Below are positions 21,023-34,439 of a DNA stretch of 64,000 nt, in pieces. The notes under the pieces are model-generated. The model saw only the letters and a list, made by a program, of their open reading frames with translations, made no database searches and had not been told where the DNA came from. The stretch is from assembly GCA_963930655.1 (NCBI GenBank), contig OZ005608.1, positions 19,555,271 to 19,619,270 of the forward strand, in the 5' to 3' direction. The DNA comes from Myrica gale. Its lineage: Eukaryota; Streptophyta; Magnoliopsida; Fagales; Myricaceae. Both the position numbers and the translations under genes were made by a program. The number at the start of each line of letters is the position of its first letter. Position 1 is the first letter of the stretch.

Positions 21023-24000
21023 CACTACTAGAAAATTGACTTTTAGTGACGAAATTCTCGGTGACGAAATGAGTTTCGTCACTAAAAAAATGGTTTTTCG
21101 TGACGAAAATAATTTTGGTCACTAATTTCGTCACTAAAAGTCTTATTTGTGACGAAATAACAATGTCATCACAAAAAGTTAATTTTTTGGTGACGAAAAA
21201 ATTCATCACACGCCGATCGATCGGTTATACACCGATCGATTGGTACTTTTGTGACAAAATGCTCCATCAATAAATGCAAAGAGTTTTGGCGAGGAAATTA
21301 CATCGTCACTCCACCCAATCGATCGTTGTTTATATATGGATCGATCGGTTATCAATAAACACGTGACTTTGAAACCCGATCGATCATTCATCATAATCGA
21401 TCAATCGCTACGATATGACGATCGATCGGCATGCATCATAGAATATTGTTCTAAATTTTAAGATAACCGATCGATCGATGATTTAGGTGATCGATCGTTT
21501 AAGTACGGTGTGTCGTTTAGATATTTCTAATCTTCCGATCGATCGTTTATATTGAAGTGATCGATCATCAAGGACGCCATCATTTTGTCTTATGCATAAC
21601 GAGTGATCGGTACAGGCACACTGATCGATCATCAGTATGTGTCGTCGTTTTCGTTAGACGAAGCGATCGATCGTTCACATAAAGCGGTCGATTGGTTCGC
21701 ACGGTGTCATTTTAAATGCAAAAGGCGACTGATCGGTTAACATTGACGATCGATCGGTACGTAAATTTTATGATTAAACATTTGTGATTGAATAATATGA
21801 GCTTAAATAATTAGAAATACAAAATATATATTAACAAAGTACGTTAGGATATGTTTAGATTACATAACAACATATAAAGTATACTTCATTAATATTTAGG
21901 AAAGCATGTACAAGTTGTACGTGTTATATCAAATAAACATTTTGTTAGAGTTAGTATGAGCAATGTACTAAGATGTCATAAACTAGTGATATAAAGCTTA
22001 TTTAGCACATGATTATAAGTTATTAGTATGAGATATGTATTAAAATGACATTTTAAGTAAAATAATTTTAATAATTATTTCATTTGTTAGGTTAAAATTC
22101 GTTTTATCAATAATTAGGTTTAACGATTGATCGGTATATCACCCAACGATCGGTAAAGGACGGTGTCATTTAATGGTTTGAGACCGATTGATCATATATT
22201 AATACCGATTGATCATATATTAATACCGATCGATCGTTCACGTTCGTCGTCGTTTTGAGTTCGTTTCAGGATCGATCGTTGAAATGGCGATCGATCGTTT
22301 AAAAACTTAGCATGAATTTTAAAGCTGACAAGGTGATCGATCGGTATGGTGACCGATCGATCGGTGTTTATCGTGCTCGAAATGCCCAGATGCTCTAAGG
22401 TCATGGGTGAAGTGAAAAAAATACTCACGGAAACGAGGAGAACGAAGGCTTACGGCAAATAGCTATTTTCCTTTCAAACTTCCAAATACCGTTCTTTTGG
22501 TTGAGAGAATGTTTAGAATAGATTAAGAGGAAGCCGAGCTCTTATTCATTGATTTTTTAACCGAGTGAATATTGAAAACATTTGGTGAAATTTGTGAGAT
22601 TTTGGTAGAGATTTTGTTCGTTTTGGTGTTGATATCGTGCAAGAGGTAATATACTCTACGTACATTACGATTTATGAACGATTTGGTTGGTTATTTGATG
22701 ATTTTTTTATTTGGGTATTTGTGGTTATTGTGAATATAATTTGTGATGATTAGAGCATATTAGGAAGTTTTTAATATGTACATTGTAATGGGTATTGAAT
22801 GAGGATGATTTGAGAGTGATTTGAGCTTGGATTTGAGTGTGTGGGGAGGGTTTGCATGGTTTTATCGATGTGGGTAATTGACGATCGATCGCCAATAAGT
22901 GACGATCGATCTTCTGTTAGATGGTATACAACTGATCGATCGTTGTGTTTTAAACGATCAATCGTCTGCTAGATGGTTGTCTGACGATCGATCGTCATAT
23001 TTGTACCGATCGATTGGTGTTTCGCGCAAGTTTTGTTGCAAATTATTGATGATGTGTAGCATTTATATTTATTTAGATGTTTGATTATTGAAGTGCTTGA
23101 GTTCTGAAAATAAGAATGATGTAAGATTTCTCCTTATGTTGTTCATAATTTTTCTCATATATTGCCCTGATAATGTGGACGAGTACGTAGAGGTTTGTCT
23201 GTCTGATGTAAATTGTATTTTTTTTGTACTCATTGGAAACACCAGGAAGGGAATGGTCTATGCCCCATGAATTTTGCAGTTGGAAATCACATTTAAATAT
23301 GACTGTACATCTAACCCTGCAGGTGCACGCACGTATGTGCATTGGTGAATCATGTACGGTATTTTAATTTATGGGATTTCTTTTAATGTAAAGCAGCTCA
23401 TATGGTTTAATATCATATTTTGGATGTTCCCATTAAACAAACAAGTGACTGATAAAAATCTAAAAGACACGGGCTAACCAATCTGGCAGGCGAGTGAGAC
23501 TGAATTTCTTTGATTAAGTATTATGGAAACCTTTTCGAATGTTCCATTAACTGAACTGGTCATGGTTTAAGTTTCAATGTTCATATTCTCAGTTGGCATA
23601 ACACTCAGTGCACTAAGGATGCTTTTGACAAAATAATGTTGTAATGACCAACTTAAATGGAGGAGAGTGAAGATTTCTTCAGATTCTCAAACAAGAAGAG
23701 AATCAAATGGCAACATCTCCTTCCAACGGACTGGTGCTCTTATCGGATCAGTGAATTACCAAAGAAATGTAATCCCCACAGGTCACCTCTCTTTTTCACA
23801 CGCTAATGGGTAAAAATATTTGTCCAGCACCTCAGCTCTTTTTTCAATGCATAAGCACAACCAATTCTGTTTTCCTACTATTGTCTTGTGCTTTTTTCTT
23901 TAATTTCTAACATATATTCTCGAATATATGACATTCATGCAAACCTCGTACCATATATATATATATATATTTATATATATTTGTATTTTTCTGCCAGAAT

Positions 24001-24976
24001 TCTATATTCAGATTTATTGTTCCTTAATATTGATTTACATTAGGGAAGAAGCTATGAATTAGCTCTTGGGTTCACTTGCATGAAAAGGGAGCAAGAGCGC
24101 ATGTGAGTGGAGCACGAGGAGCGTACACGAGTGGAGCACGAGGAGCGCATGTAACATGAACAAGAGCACATGCGAAAGGAGCAAGAGCGCTTACGGGCAG
24201 AAATATCAAAGGAGCTGGTGAAGAAAATGTCATATGTAATGTCAAAGAAAATGAGCGACATGTCAAAGCGACTATTCAGCTAGTTTAGAGGTTCAAAAAA
24301 GTATATGCATGTATGTTTAAATAGCTTTGTAATTATGTATTATTATTACGATATTATTTACGATTTAATTACGGATCACTATTTATTATTATTGATGTTT
24401 AATAATGTGAGTATTATATTGTTATTATAATAGTATGTTATATAATATTTTCTATGATTATTATTATTTTTTTAAAAATTGATTATGTTACCACCGTTCG
24501 ATCGACATCTTCAACGATCGATCGGTTGTTGGTAAACCGATCAATCGTTCAATACCACTGTTCGATCCTCAATATTAAAAAGAAAAAATTACAGATCGAT
24601 CAGTAACGTAAACGATCGATCGGTGTAGAAATATACGATCGATAGTCAGATTACACCGATCGATCAGTTACTTAATCAACGTTCCATCGCTGAAACAAAT
24701 GACCGATCGATCGCTATTTCAACCGATCCATCACTACATTTTCACCGACCGATCAGTAAAATTACCGATCGATCATTAGATTTAGTGACGAAAATTTTCT
24801 GTCACTAAAAACTTTCCGTGACGAAATTCAGGTTTTGTCACGAAATACATTTTGTGACTCTCTTTCACTGACGGAGCTCGTGACGAAAAAATTTCGTCAC
24901 TAATACTTTTAGTGACGAAATTTTGACTTTTATTGATGAAATTTGTTGTCACTAAAAGTCAATTTTTTTTGTAGTG
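21023..24976. mobile_element. CACTA element with CGATCGATCG subterminal repeats
   Basis: Ends CACTACTAGAAAATTGAC and, inverted, CACTACAAAAAAAATTGAC are flanked by AAT (21020-21022 and 24977-24979), the 3-bp duplication of CACTA transposons. The outer about 150 bp carry repeats of AGTGACGAAA in both orientations. Inside these, the core CGATCGATCG recurs many times, at about 21210-21760, 22120-22360 and 22870-23010 on the left and 24490-24780 on the right. These presumably act as transposase-binding subterminal motifs. No intact transposase is present; a broken Glu/Arg-rich coiled-coil frame is near 24080. Confidence 0.8.
24080..24285 (+). pseudogene. Broken coiled-coil ORF, possible CACTA protein tail
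   Basis: Read on the plus strand from about 24080, the frame has heptad-like repeats such as EHEERTRVEHEERM and MRKEQERLRAEISKELVKKM, interrupted by two TGA/TAA stops. It ends KRLFS followed by a stop. Charged coiled-coil tails are common in plant En/Spm transposase-family proteins, but similarity is too weak for a firm name. Confidence 0.3.
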
Positions 24977-24980
24977 AATG

Positions 24981-27900
24981 CACTACAAGAAAATAGCTTT
25001 CGGGTGTCAAATTGTTTCGTCGCCGAAAGTTAAAAATTTGTCGCCAAAACTCATTGTTGTCAAAAAAAATTTGACACCTAGTTTGACAGAAGAAGCATGT
25101 CACCCTTTTTCTTCGGTGACAAATTTTGAGTTTCCTCAGAAACTATCGTCCGAACGCCAACTCAAACAGATCAGACGAGTTTTCATTTTTTGTGACATGT
25201 CTCGATTGAACATCAATGTATTACATCACAAAATCAATTCTTTCATGGAAAAGACTTACGAACGTCTATAATATTAGTTCGCACGGGGTAAATTTCAGTG
25301 TCAAAATGAAAATTTTGTCAATAGATTTATTGTCCGCAGGCTAATAAACCATGTGCGGAAACTTATTGTTTTTATTTTATTAAAAAAATAAAAACCCACG
25401 AATGTAATGTGCACATGGGTCTAGAATGTGCAGACTCTAGTTAAACACAGACTTGAGGACGGTGGATTTGAGTTCGGACGCTGGTTCTTTTTCTTTTATT
25501 AAAAAATAAAATGCCACGAATATAATGTGCGAACGGTCGGACAATGGATAAAATGGATGTGGGGACGGTGAAATAGTGTCCGAATGTTGTTATTGGTAAC
25601 TTGTGCTGATGTTAATTTTGTAGCGTGCGGACGAATGATATATCATGGCGAACGTCTGGACGTTGTTAATCCATCCGGACAATTCTAAATAATAATATTA
25701 AATCTGTAAATTTAAATTATTTAATTATGCTTTTAAAATTAGATTAGACATGAATATGAAGACATCATATTAAATATAGTATAAATCAATAATGGTCTAC
25801 AAATATATAATCGACATAATAGTTGATAAAATAAATAATCGAAATCAAGTTCGAAATAAAAAAAAAATCTACCCAAATTTGTGTAAGGGAGTGAAATGCG
25901 TTGTCACCTTCTTACGTGTTCCATAATCTGCTCACGCATTTCTGCTTACAATAGCTGGAGCCTCTGTTGTTGCTCTGCTTATTGCGTGCATTGCTGCTCC
26001 TCTAAATGTTACTTCTGCTCTATTAAATTTTGCAGTTGTTATCACATCACCCTCTTAATTTATGTCTGCCTTATAGCTAACTCATCATATTCTTTCTGTC
26101 TAACCCTCATTTCCTCTATCTCCATTCTTACCTCTTCCAATCTCTGAGCTAGATCAACGGACGACATTGAGGACGATGATCCAACTTGCTGCACTGAATG
26201 GCTTAAACCATGGACATAACCCGCTTTCGTCCCTATGACCTTTGTGAAGATCTCCACTTTTATGAATGACCTTCCCTCAAACACAGGTTGTATTGTAGCA
26301 CCTCCATCTTTTCCTACAAGTGAAGGAGACCATTGTGAAAATTAATGCATTTTTAAATATAAAAAATTAATAATGCATAATAAAATTTTACAGAACTTAC
26401 AAAATGTTCCCGTGTTGTATTGGATGTCCACGCGTTGTCCTTATTAGTATGCGTTTTCTTGTACATCAATGCAGGTTTAATCTGATAAGTTTCTAAATCT
26501 TTCTGCACACCAAAAAATTATATATGCATTAAAATCCCTTAATAACATAATGTTGTAAACAACAAAAATACACTTAAAAATTTTTAGTTGATTATAACCA
26601 TAAAAAATAGTTCCAACTGAGTTCCCAAAGTGTGAACAACCATCAGCTTAGCCCTATTTTGGCAGTTGAATTCCCTCATTCTCTAAAATACATATCTATT
26701 GAGTTAGTAAAAAATGAAGTATATAAGTAAATAAAATACTAGAATAATTTCTACCTGAAATTCTTCAGTACTAAATAATTTGCAGATGAGAGCCCATTTT
26801 TCCTTTTTCATGTTTGGGTACAGATGCTCTAACACTTTTTCTCAAATGGGAAACAAAGTGTAGTGCTGGTGCATTCTGTTACGATGCGTCTTGTATGTTG
26901 TGTTCATTGTAGAAATCACAGTATTGTGATCCTTTAGCCGATAATAATCCAGGTTGAAGTCATCCTGAAATGAACCATGTTAGTGGAATTAAACAATAAT
27001 TAATAAAAACAAGTATAATTTTTATTAAGTTACACTTACCAATATTTTGTTCATGACGTAAGACTTGACCTCATTAGAGACTTTGGAACAGTTGACCACA
27101 TCGAACGAGACATGTGATCACAAGAGTGAGCCAATATGACTAGAAAGCATTGAAGATGTCTTGTCATCACCACCCGTACGACCATCGAGAATATGGACGC
27201 TCAGCTCTCCTGCAATACGAGCCTTCTCTAATGAAAGCCCGCACGTCCTACCCTTTACATGTCTAATCTCAGAGGTGGCTATACATGAACAAAAACGCTA
27301 TTAACGTAAAACATCAGCACCTAATTACATGTATTTAAAAAATTAACATTAAAGTTAGTTTGAAATACTTAGATGCACAACTACTCTGTGGGGTGCCACG
27401 CGGGTTGACCGATGCAGGAGACGGTAACTGCTCTAGTCTCGAGCTGATCACTAGCACCAACAAATCTAGCACCTGAATCGGCATGAAGCCACCTTCCTTA
27501 TACTTCACACCAAACCTATCTAGTTCATGAATCCAGCTCTTATCCATTTTTTTTGTAACTTTAGTCATAGATATGCATAAAACAATCAAACATAGAGTAA
27601 TGAAAATTCACCTCTTACACCTTATTTCTCCAGGGTGATAGGTCATATACCATTTAGGATTAGATTATCCATAATGTACGTAAATATCCCGAGCATTGTG
27701 CCAGACGAGCTAGAAATTTCGGCAGCATCTTCCCTTAGTCCCCAGATACAACCATTCAACATTGAGGCTATACACCTACCGACAAGAGGTAAGTGTGTAA
27801 GCACAATGCTCAATATACATATGAAGGGCAAAAGGAGAGCGTTGTCTAAATTTCTAACTACGTCAGGCACAATGATGAGAACATTTGCGTACATTACAGA

Positions 27901-28870
27901 TAATCTAATCATAAACTGTTCACAACTTGGACAATTCAAGAATTACCGTGCCTATGGCAATTAAAACACATGAAAATTTCCAAACGGGTCTAAGGGCTAC
28001 TAAATGCAAAATAAAACCAATATTCAATAAACTTCAAGCAAAACTATCTGGACGTTTTGTGAGCTACGTCCACACACTCTTAGGAAAGTCCAAACGATTT
28101 GAATTGCCAAAAAATCGTTCGGACGGCTACAATAATCGTCTGAACTGTGATTGTCGAAGAAAAGATCATTCAACAATCAATCCTAAAATAACACGCTTTA
28201 CATCACCATTTCGAACCCATTCAACACCCATCATGTTTCTAACCTACCCAAAGCACTAAACAATCAAACACAACCAAAACCACACATTTTCACTCAAAAC
28301 CTACAGAAATTGTAAAATATCGTACCTAAAAATGCTTCCAAATCCACCCAAAACTACTTCAATCGATGCTTGAACCTCCTTCTATCAGCCTACAGATGCT
28401 TCACTATCAAGAAACTAAAAAAATGACGAATTGAAGAGGATTTGAGAGTATACTGAGTGAATTATAACTTTCTAGGTTTTGACACTTTCATTTTCTGTAA
28501 AACCAGTCTAAATGTATAAAATTTACGTCCGAATGTCATGCATAAAAATTTTGGCACCAAAATTTACAGCCAAGAATTTCGTCTCCGTCAGGACGATACT
28601 CCGTAGCAACACGAATCCGTTTGCTAAACAAACGACCCTGTGTTAATAGGAAAAAAACGACACCACCTTGAAAGCTAACCGTCCGAATGATCAGAAATAA
28701 AATAACCTCCTTTAAAGCTAACCGCACAGTACTTAAAACCGTGCGAACGTACTTTTTCGACAAACACAACACCTTTTTCCATTTACTAAATGTCGTCGTT
28801 TAGAGAGACAGACCGTGCGAACAATTTTTAGAACGTTGGAATGTTCCCGTCTCATTTATTTTTAATAACG
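24981..28870 (-). mobile_element. CACTA element with decayed En/Spm transposase (right end not found)
   Basis: Begins CACTACAAGAAAATAGC at 24981, four bases after the previous CACTA element. Subterminal motifs of the GTCCGAACG/GTGCGGAC type recur at 25320-25690 and again at 28040-28150 and 28520-28830. The expected right terminus, the inverse of the left end, is not visible in this window, so the boundary given is where these motifs stop. The middle carries minus-strand transposase remnants. Confidence 0.55.
26060..27560 (-). pseudogene. Plant En/Spm transposase remnant
   Basis: Minus-strand fragments resemble plant CACTA transposases. One block near 27550-27460 begins MDKSWIHELDRFGVKYKEGG, like the transposase-associated N-terminal domain. 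A block near 26690-26620 contains NCQNRAKLMVVHTLGT, like the conserved ANRAKQ-HTxG segment. A block at 26284-26060 contains EIFTKVIGTKAGYVHG followed by a Glu-rich coiled coil (RLEEVRMEIEEMRVRQKEYD). Stops, intron-like gaps and frame changes separate them, so it is not intact. Confidence 0.5.
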
Positions 28871-30595
28871 TATGTAATTAATATTCTTTTTTAATTAACA
28901 TGTCCAAACATAAATATTAAGCCATAATAAAAAAAAGATATGTAATAATCATCATAAAGTGAAATCAAAATAAATATTCAAATACAATTTATACTAAAAT
29001 GTCAAAAATATACATAATAGTGACAAAAATCATAAAACAAGCAATCCCGCCATTGGAGACTCCATATATGTCATAAGGGTCCCCAAGATGACTCACAGCT
29101 AATGCATCGGAGAAATACCAACATCAACCATTACCTGCAGGTTCGTCATAAAAGCATCGGCCCAGGCTGGTTGCTCCCCGACAACATGACAAGGGGGTTG
29201 CTCCTCTAACTGTGGCTCTCCTGGAGAAGACCTTGTGGTTGCTGCTACCGCCTAATCTGAGCCTCGAAACGGCTCAAAATAGTCAGACATATGGGACAGT
29301 TAGGCATCTTTTGTTCCTCATCCAAACTTCCATGTAGCCCACACCATGGAGGAACTGTGTCAAGAGTAGATTGTAAGACAACACCGTAGTTCCACTGATA
29401 TTCACTTCAGCTCAAAGACTCATGAAGATGTACAATGGAAAATCCACAATACCTCTTCTGTCACGCATAACATTAGCTCACCTCTCCTATAGGGCACTCT
29501 GTCGTGTGTTTTTTTGGCTCGATGTTATAGGCAAAGATTAGATGCAAAATATGCCAGAATGAGATCATGAACTTCTATTTTAGAAAGGTTCCGACGACTA
29601 CCACGTTGTGGGTACAACATTCCATTGCTTAACTCCAAACCACCATATTGTACCTTTTGATTTAGAGAGAGAACTCTCGAGGGTCATTAAATTTCCAGGT
29701 CTAAATACAAAGTCGGATCAAATATGCCTTGGGTCTAAGATTAACCACGGTTGCTTCTGTCTGTCTACTGATGCAAGGAAACGCTTTAGGAACTTGTATT
29801 GTTCTGTTCCCGCCCTCCAGTCATGCTGACTGTCAGCGAAACCCATAGTCTGTTGAACACCTGCACATTCAGTTAACACGTTGGTCAAAAACTCAAAACA
29901 AAAAGCAACCACTCCGTCAAGGATATGTGAAAATGTATCCTTAATTTACCAGAACTTGGCTCTATTCTCAGCAGGAACATAAAAAAGGGCTCAGCAGTCA
30001 CACCGAACATAACGCAAACTTTGTGCCTAGCAAAGTCAATCATAAACGGACCATACAACCTATCTCCCTCCATTGAAGAACAACGAGACACAAGCTTCCT
30101 TGGTCTAATGAATGACAAAGAAGTTAGCATCAACATGTGCTATAACTCCTCAAGTTGAGAGAAACAATCTGCGAGTCCATGTCACTGGAAACAATACCTC
30201 AAGATCACTTATATACGAAGAAATGAATGAAGACAAAAGAAGGAAAACTAAACCCATGTGAACTAGGGACCTAAAAGAGTTCCTCATCTTTCTCTGCGTT
30301 GTCTCACGAGTTCCATCTTAATCAGCGAGTGCAAGGGATTGATCGTAAGGTCATTGCAAAATGTAGCGTAAACCAAAAGGGATCGTGAAAAAGCTAATAA
30401 GAAGTATCTCGCTTCTACTCTTGGCCGCATGGATGATGAATGGAAAGAGAAGTTAGAGATAGTGACTGTCGTGAAAGAGAGAGAGACAGGGTGGGGGGAG
30501 GTTAGACCTCTTTACCGGCTGAAAAATAAGCTAAAGGATGACTTAAGCTTTTTTTTAGTGCCTGGATGCAGACAACGCTGAGTAAGGAAGAATGT
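28871..30595. other. Unassigned region with short degenerate frames
   Basis: AT-rich to 29030, then mixed sequence with minus-strand frames (29912-29718, containing QHDWRAGTEQYKFLKRFLAS; 30136-29885, containing GDRLYGPFMIDFARHKVCV) that look like decayed coding sequence. I do not recognise the family. It may belong to the preceding CACTA element or be a separate relic, and it ends at the left LTR of the Copia element. Confidence 0.3.
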
Positions 30596-33500
30596 GTTGG
30601 CACGAGTCCATACCCCACAATGCAAGATTTGAAAGCTACAAGTCTTGATATTTTCATCCACCGACGGAGCGGCAAATCTTGAAGAACTTTTTGGTTCATT
30701 TCACTCGATGATTTTTTCTCTATAAATACAAACTCTTGTAAGTGAGTTCGGTGTGCCTCTATGAAGAGCATCCATCGTGGGTTGAGAGAGATTGTGAGGA
30801 AAGTGTGGTGTGAGAGTCGAGAGTTTGTAAAGTTTTGGTTCTTTTAGTAAAATCAAAATATCTTCCTCCGTGGATGTAGGTAGTTGCCGAACCACGTAAA
30901 TATTGTCCTTTGTCTGTTTGGTTTTTGCGTTTTATGCTCAACAAGCGGTATCAAAGCCGACAAGTGGCTGAAAGTTTCATTTTTGTATTCGGTCGAGATC
31001 TGATATGTCTAAATGAAATTTTGGAGCTAACTAGGAATTCCTCACGACGAGACGAGCACAAAGGTACAAACTAAAGGTAAAAAGAACATGGTACTCATCC
31101 ACACGCGCCGATCAAAGTTTTTACGCATGTGCCCACTCTCCCCACGCGCTTCCACGCACTGCCAACCACCGTAAAAATACTCCATGCAATCCCACGCGCT
31201 CTAGAGGAAGAAGGCGGGTGGGTTCATGCGTTGCACAAGCTCTCACGCGCCTGGGCTGGACGGGTCGGTGCTAGTCGAACTGAGTCAACTCGGAGAGTCA
31301 GGCCGAGTCAATTTGAGTTACTGAGTCGAGTAGCCCGGGTTAACGTTAATGGAGACCATTAACGCTTTCAGCATCTACGGAGGATATTCTATTAAAGTTG
31401 ACGAAATATTCTGTTTTTGGAAGGAATATTCCACTTCAAAATTTGTTCTTTTTGGGCCTAATTTTTGTCATTTTTGGGTCGGAACAGACCTGTTCTTATC
31501 TATTTCAACCATTTTGGACGCAACGGTGGGCTCTGTTTACCAGATTCAACTCTAAACATTGAGCAACAAGCCATTTGAGCCTCATATATAGGCAGAATCA
31601 ATGGTGAATTTTGGTTTTGGTGGAACGATCAATCTTACAACGTTCAACTACACACTTTGGAGACTCAGAATGGAGGACCTCCTAAACTGTATGGATCTGT
31701 TTGATGCAATAGAGAGAAAAGGTGTGAAACCAGCCATGACGCCGAAGAAAGACTGGAGAAAGTTGTACAAAAGGACTATTGGTCAGATCAGACAATGGAT
31801 TGACCATAATGTGTTTCATCATGTTGCCCATAAGACAGATGCATACGTCTTGTGGCAGAAATTGAAGAGTGTGTATCAGGCCAAGACCTCTCAGAATAAG
31901 GCATTGTTGATGAGGCGCCTTGTCAATCTAAAGTTCAAGAGCGACACCTATGTAGCAGAACACATTAGTGAGTTCCAGAACCTGGCGAACCAACTTCCAT
32001 AAGTAGAACTAAAAGTTAGAGATAAAGAACAAGCTCTGTTCCTTCTCAGTTCTCTACTAGACAGCTGGGAGACATTAGTGGTCTCTCTCAGCAATTCGGC
32101 TCCTGGAGACAAACTTACCATGGTGATGGTGAAGGATGCCCTGTTTAATGAGGAAGCCAAAAGAAAGGAGGTTGGTATTAACCAGTCAGATGTCTTTGTT
32201 GCAGAGGGAATGCACCAAAGAAGTGGTAGATGGAAAAGTAGAGGTAGAGATTGAAACAGAGGTAGATCCCAGAATCAAGGCAGTGATCAAAAGGACAAAT
32301 TCAAATGTTTCTTTTGTGGCATTGAGGGAAACATGAAGAAGAACTGCTGGAAGTTACATCGGGAGAAAGACCAATCCAGCAACCAGAAAGATGGAGAAGC
32401 TTTAGTCTCTTTTCCAGGAGATAGTGCATAAAGCTGCAGGAGATTGCACGTGGTGTTGAGTATAGGGTGCATCTCCTTCTCCACCAGACATTGTAGCAGA
32501 TGCATAGGATGTTGAGTAGAAGGCATTGTCGCCTTCTCCACCAAAAGCTGGAGAAAATGAAGGCTAGCAACCACCCGAGAAAGAGAGAAATGGTGAAAGT
32601 TTATTCACTCTTCTTAGATTTTTTGAAGAAGATTATGTTCATGTTGCAAGTCAGGATGCAGAATGGGTGGTAGACATAACAACTTCCTACCACGTCGCTC
32701 CTCGCAAAGATTTCTTCATGATGTATGGAGCCAGAGACTAATATGGTACATTGAGAAGAGGAAACTCCAACTCCTCTGAGATCGCAGGTGTAGGCGATCA
32801 GAAAAAGTCCAATATATTTTGTACCATGGTGTTATATAAGTGTCCAACCTCTGGCTAAATACAATATTTGTGTCAGCCCTTTACTGCAAGGCTACGAAAA
32901 CTGCTTTAGCAACGGTACCTGGATGTTGACGAACGGTACTGTGGTTGTCACTCATGGATACATTTGTGGCACGTTATTAACTCATGTGAAGATATACGAT
33001 GATGGCCTCAAAAAGGGTGAAGGTAATACATCTCCAAATCTGTGGCACAAGAGACTCAGACACATGAGGGAGAAATGGTTGTCAACATTGGTAGAGAAAA
33101 AGTGCATCCAGGTGAACCTAAGGAAAGCGTCCAACCCTTTGTGGAAAAAGAGTCTTGTTCAGTCCATCTATCAGGAAAAGATCAAAGTTGTTGAGCCTGG
33201 TACACTTTGATCCACAGTCCCTTTTAAGAGGTATCTTTGGGTGGTAACAGATATGCAGCCTATTACTTAATCAGCAGAACACTATCAGGTCTGTTGAAGA
33301 TTGAGACTCCGGAGATAGTGTGGTTTGGCAGAAAGTTATCCTCCTCTCATTGGAGAGTGATTGAGTGCAAAGTGTTTGCACATGTATCCAAACTGCAGAG
33401 ATATGTGTTGAGTTGGAAGAACAGTTACCCATTCCACCAGAAGATTTGGATACATGTTATGAGATCTTGAAGCTAATCGATTCAGAAGGTTATCAAACCC

Positions 33501-34267
33501 AGGTAGATACAGAAAAGTGCTCCAGATATTATTTAGTCTTGAATGACTTCAGTTTGCCAAAGACACTGAAGGAACACAGGACGGTTCCCTAGAAGTGGAA
33601 GGTGATGAAGGGTGTTGAGTGAGAGAAGAAGATACCGCTCCACCAGAAGTTGCCGAAAGGGAGTGTTGAGCATAGGGGTGCAGCTACCTGCTCCACTAGA
33701 GGCTGCATAAATGGGTGTTGAATAGGAGTCATCCGCTCCACTAAAAATTTTCTGATCGTTATAGTGATCCAGTGATGATGAACTTCCTCTAGTTGATGAT
33801 CCTCCACGGAGAGATGGTTGTCATTGATCCCATCAAAGAGATTTCCGGGATCAGATTATATTCTTCTTATTGATGAGGGGAGCAACAAGGTTTTTGGGAA
33901 TTCAGAACTCATAACAGATTGATTCAAGAGATGCAAGATGCATTGCATAGGTGGTGCAAGATGAGACGAGTTCCTTGCACAGGAGATGCAAGATGCGAGT
34001 TGCAAGATAAAATGATTCACTTGCAGAAGAATCAGATGTTTGAGTTGGTGAGGCTTCTAATGAGAGCACTGAAGGTTTCAGCTGACATGTTGTCGTAGGT
34101 GGAGCTATGTGGGACATAGCTCAGATGAACACCTCCAACTGAAGATGTCAGGATATATTCTCTTTTGTATGGACATAGTCTATACTCTCCTCCGTGGACG
34201 TAGGCAGTTGCCGAGCCGCGTAAGTATTGGCCTCTATCTGTTTGGTATTTGCATTCGATGCTCAACA
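30596..34267 (+). mobile_element. Decayed Copia retrotransposon
   Basis: The probable 5' LTR is 30596-30943 (TGTTGGCACG to GCTCAACA) with a TATAAATA box near 30719. It is followed by GGTATCAAAGCC, a primer-binding site of the methionine-tRNA type. The 3' LTR ends GCTCAACA at 34267 and shares CTCCGTGGACGTAGG, GTTGCCGAGCCGCG and CTGTTTGGTATTTGC with the 5' LTR, but is much diverged upstream. Flanking GAATG and AAATG may be an imperfect 5-bp target duplication. Gag and integrase fragments are present; reverse transcriptase and RNase H are missing. Confidence 0.65.
31601..33595 (+). pseudogene. Copia Gag-integrase remnants
   Basis: The first open block (31601-32002) is a Copia Gag with FNYTLWRLRMEDLL at its start and LWQKLKSVYQAKT and EHISEFQNLANQL further on. 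It ends with a stop where the chain should continue (VELKVRDKEQALFLL is readable just after). A degenerate zinc-knuckle stretch follows near 32310. Around 33035 the GAG-pre-integrase sequence NLWHKRLRHM is visible, and near 33255-33410 the end of integrase (AYYLISRTLSG, ETPEIVW, VFAHVSK). The integrase core, reverse transcriptase and RNase H are deleted. Confidence 0.65.
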
Positions 34268-34439
34268 AAATGTTGGTGTTGGATGAAATTCCATTAGAGT
34301 GGTTGATATAATATGGACGGAATGACTAGATCGTTACAAGGATAAGGATTCAGTGACCATAAAGTAAAAAAAAAAATAAACCTAATAACTAAATCATCAA
34401 CGTGGTATACTTAGAGATCAAATTGCCAATTTTCTTTTT

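Noticed and set aside
21023-28870. A single large CACTA element covering both adjacent elements
   Set aside because: The left part has its own matching right end and AAT duplication at 24976-24979, and the subterminal motifs of the two parts differ completely.
29005-29025. ATAGTG near 29017 as the right end of the CACTA element starting at 24981
   Set aside because: The sequence before it is not complementary to the left end and no matching 3-bp duplication is present.
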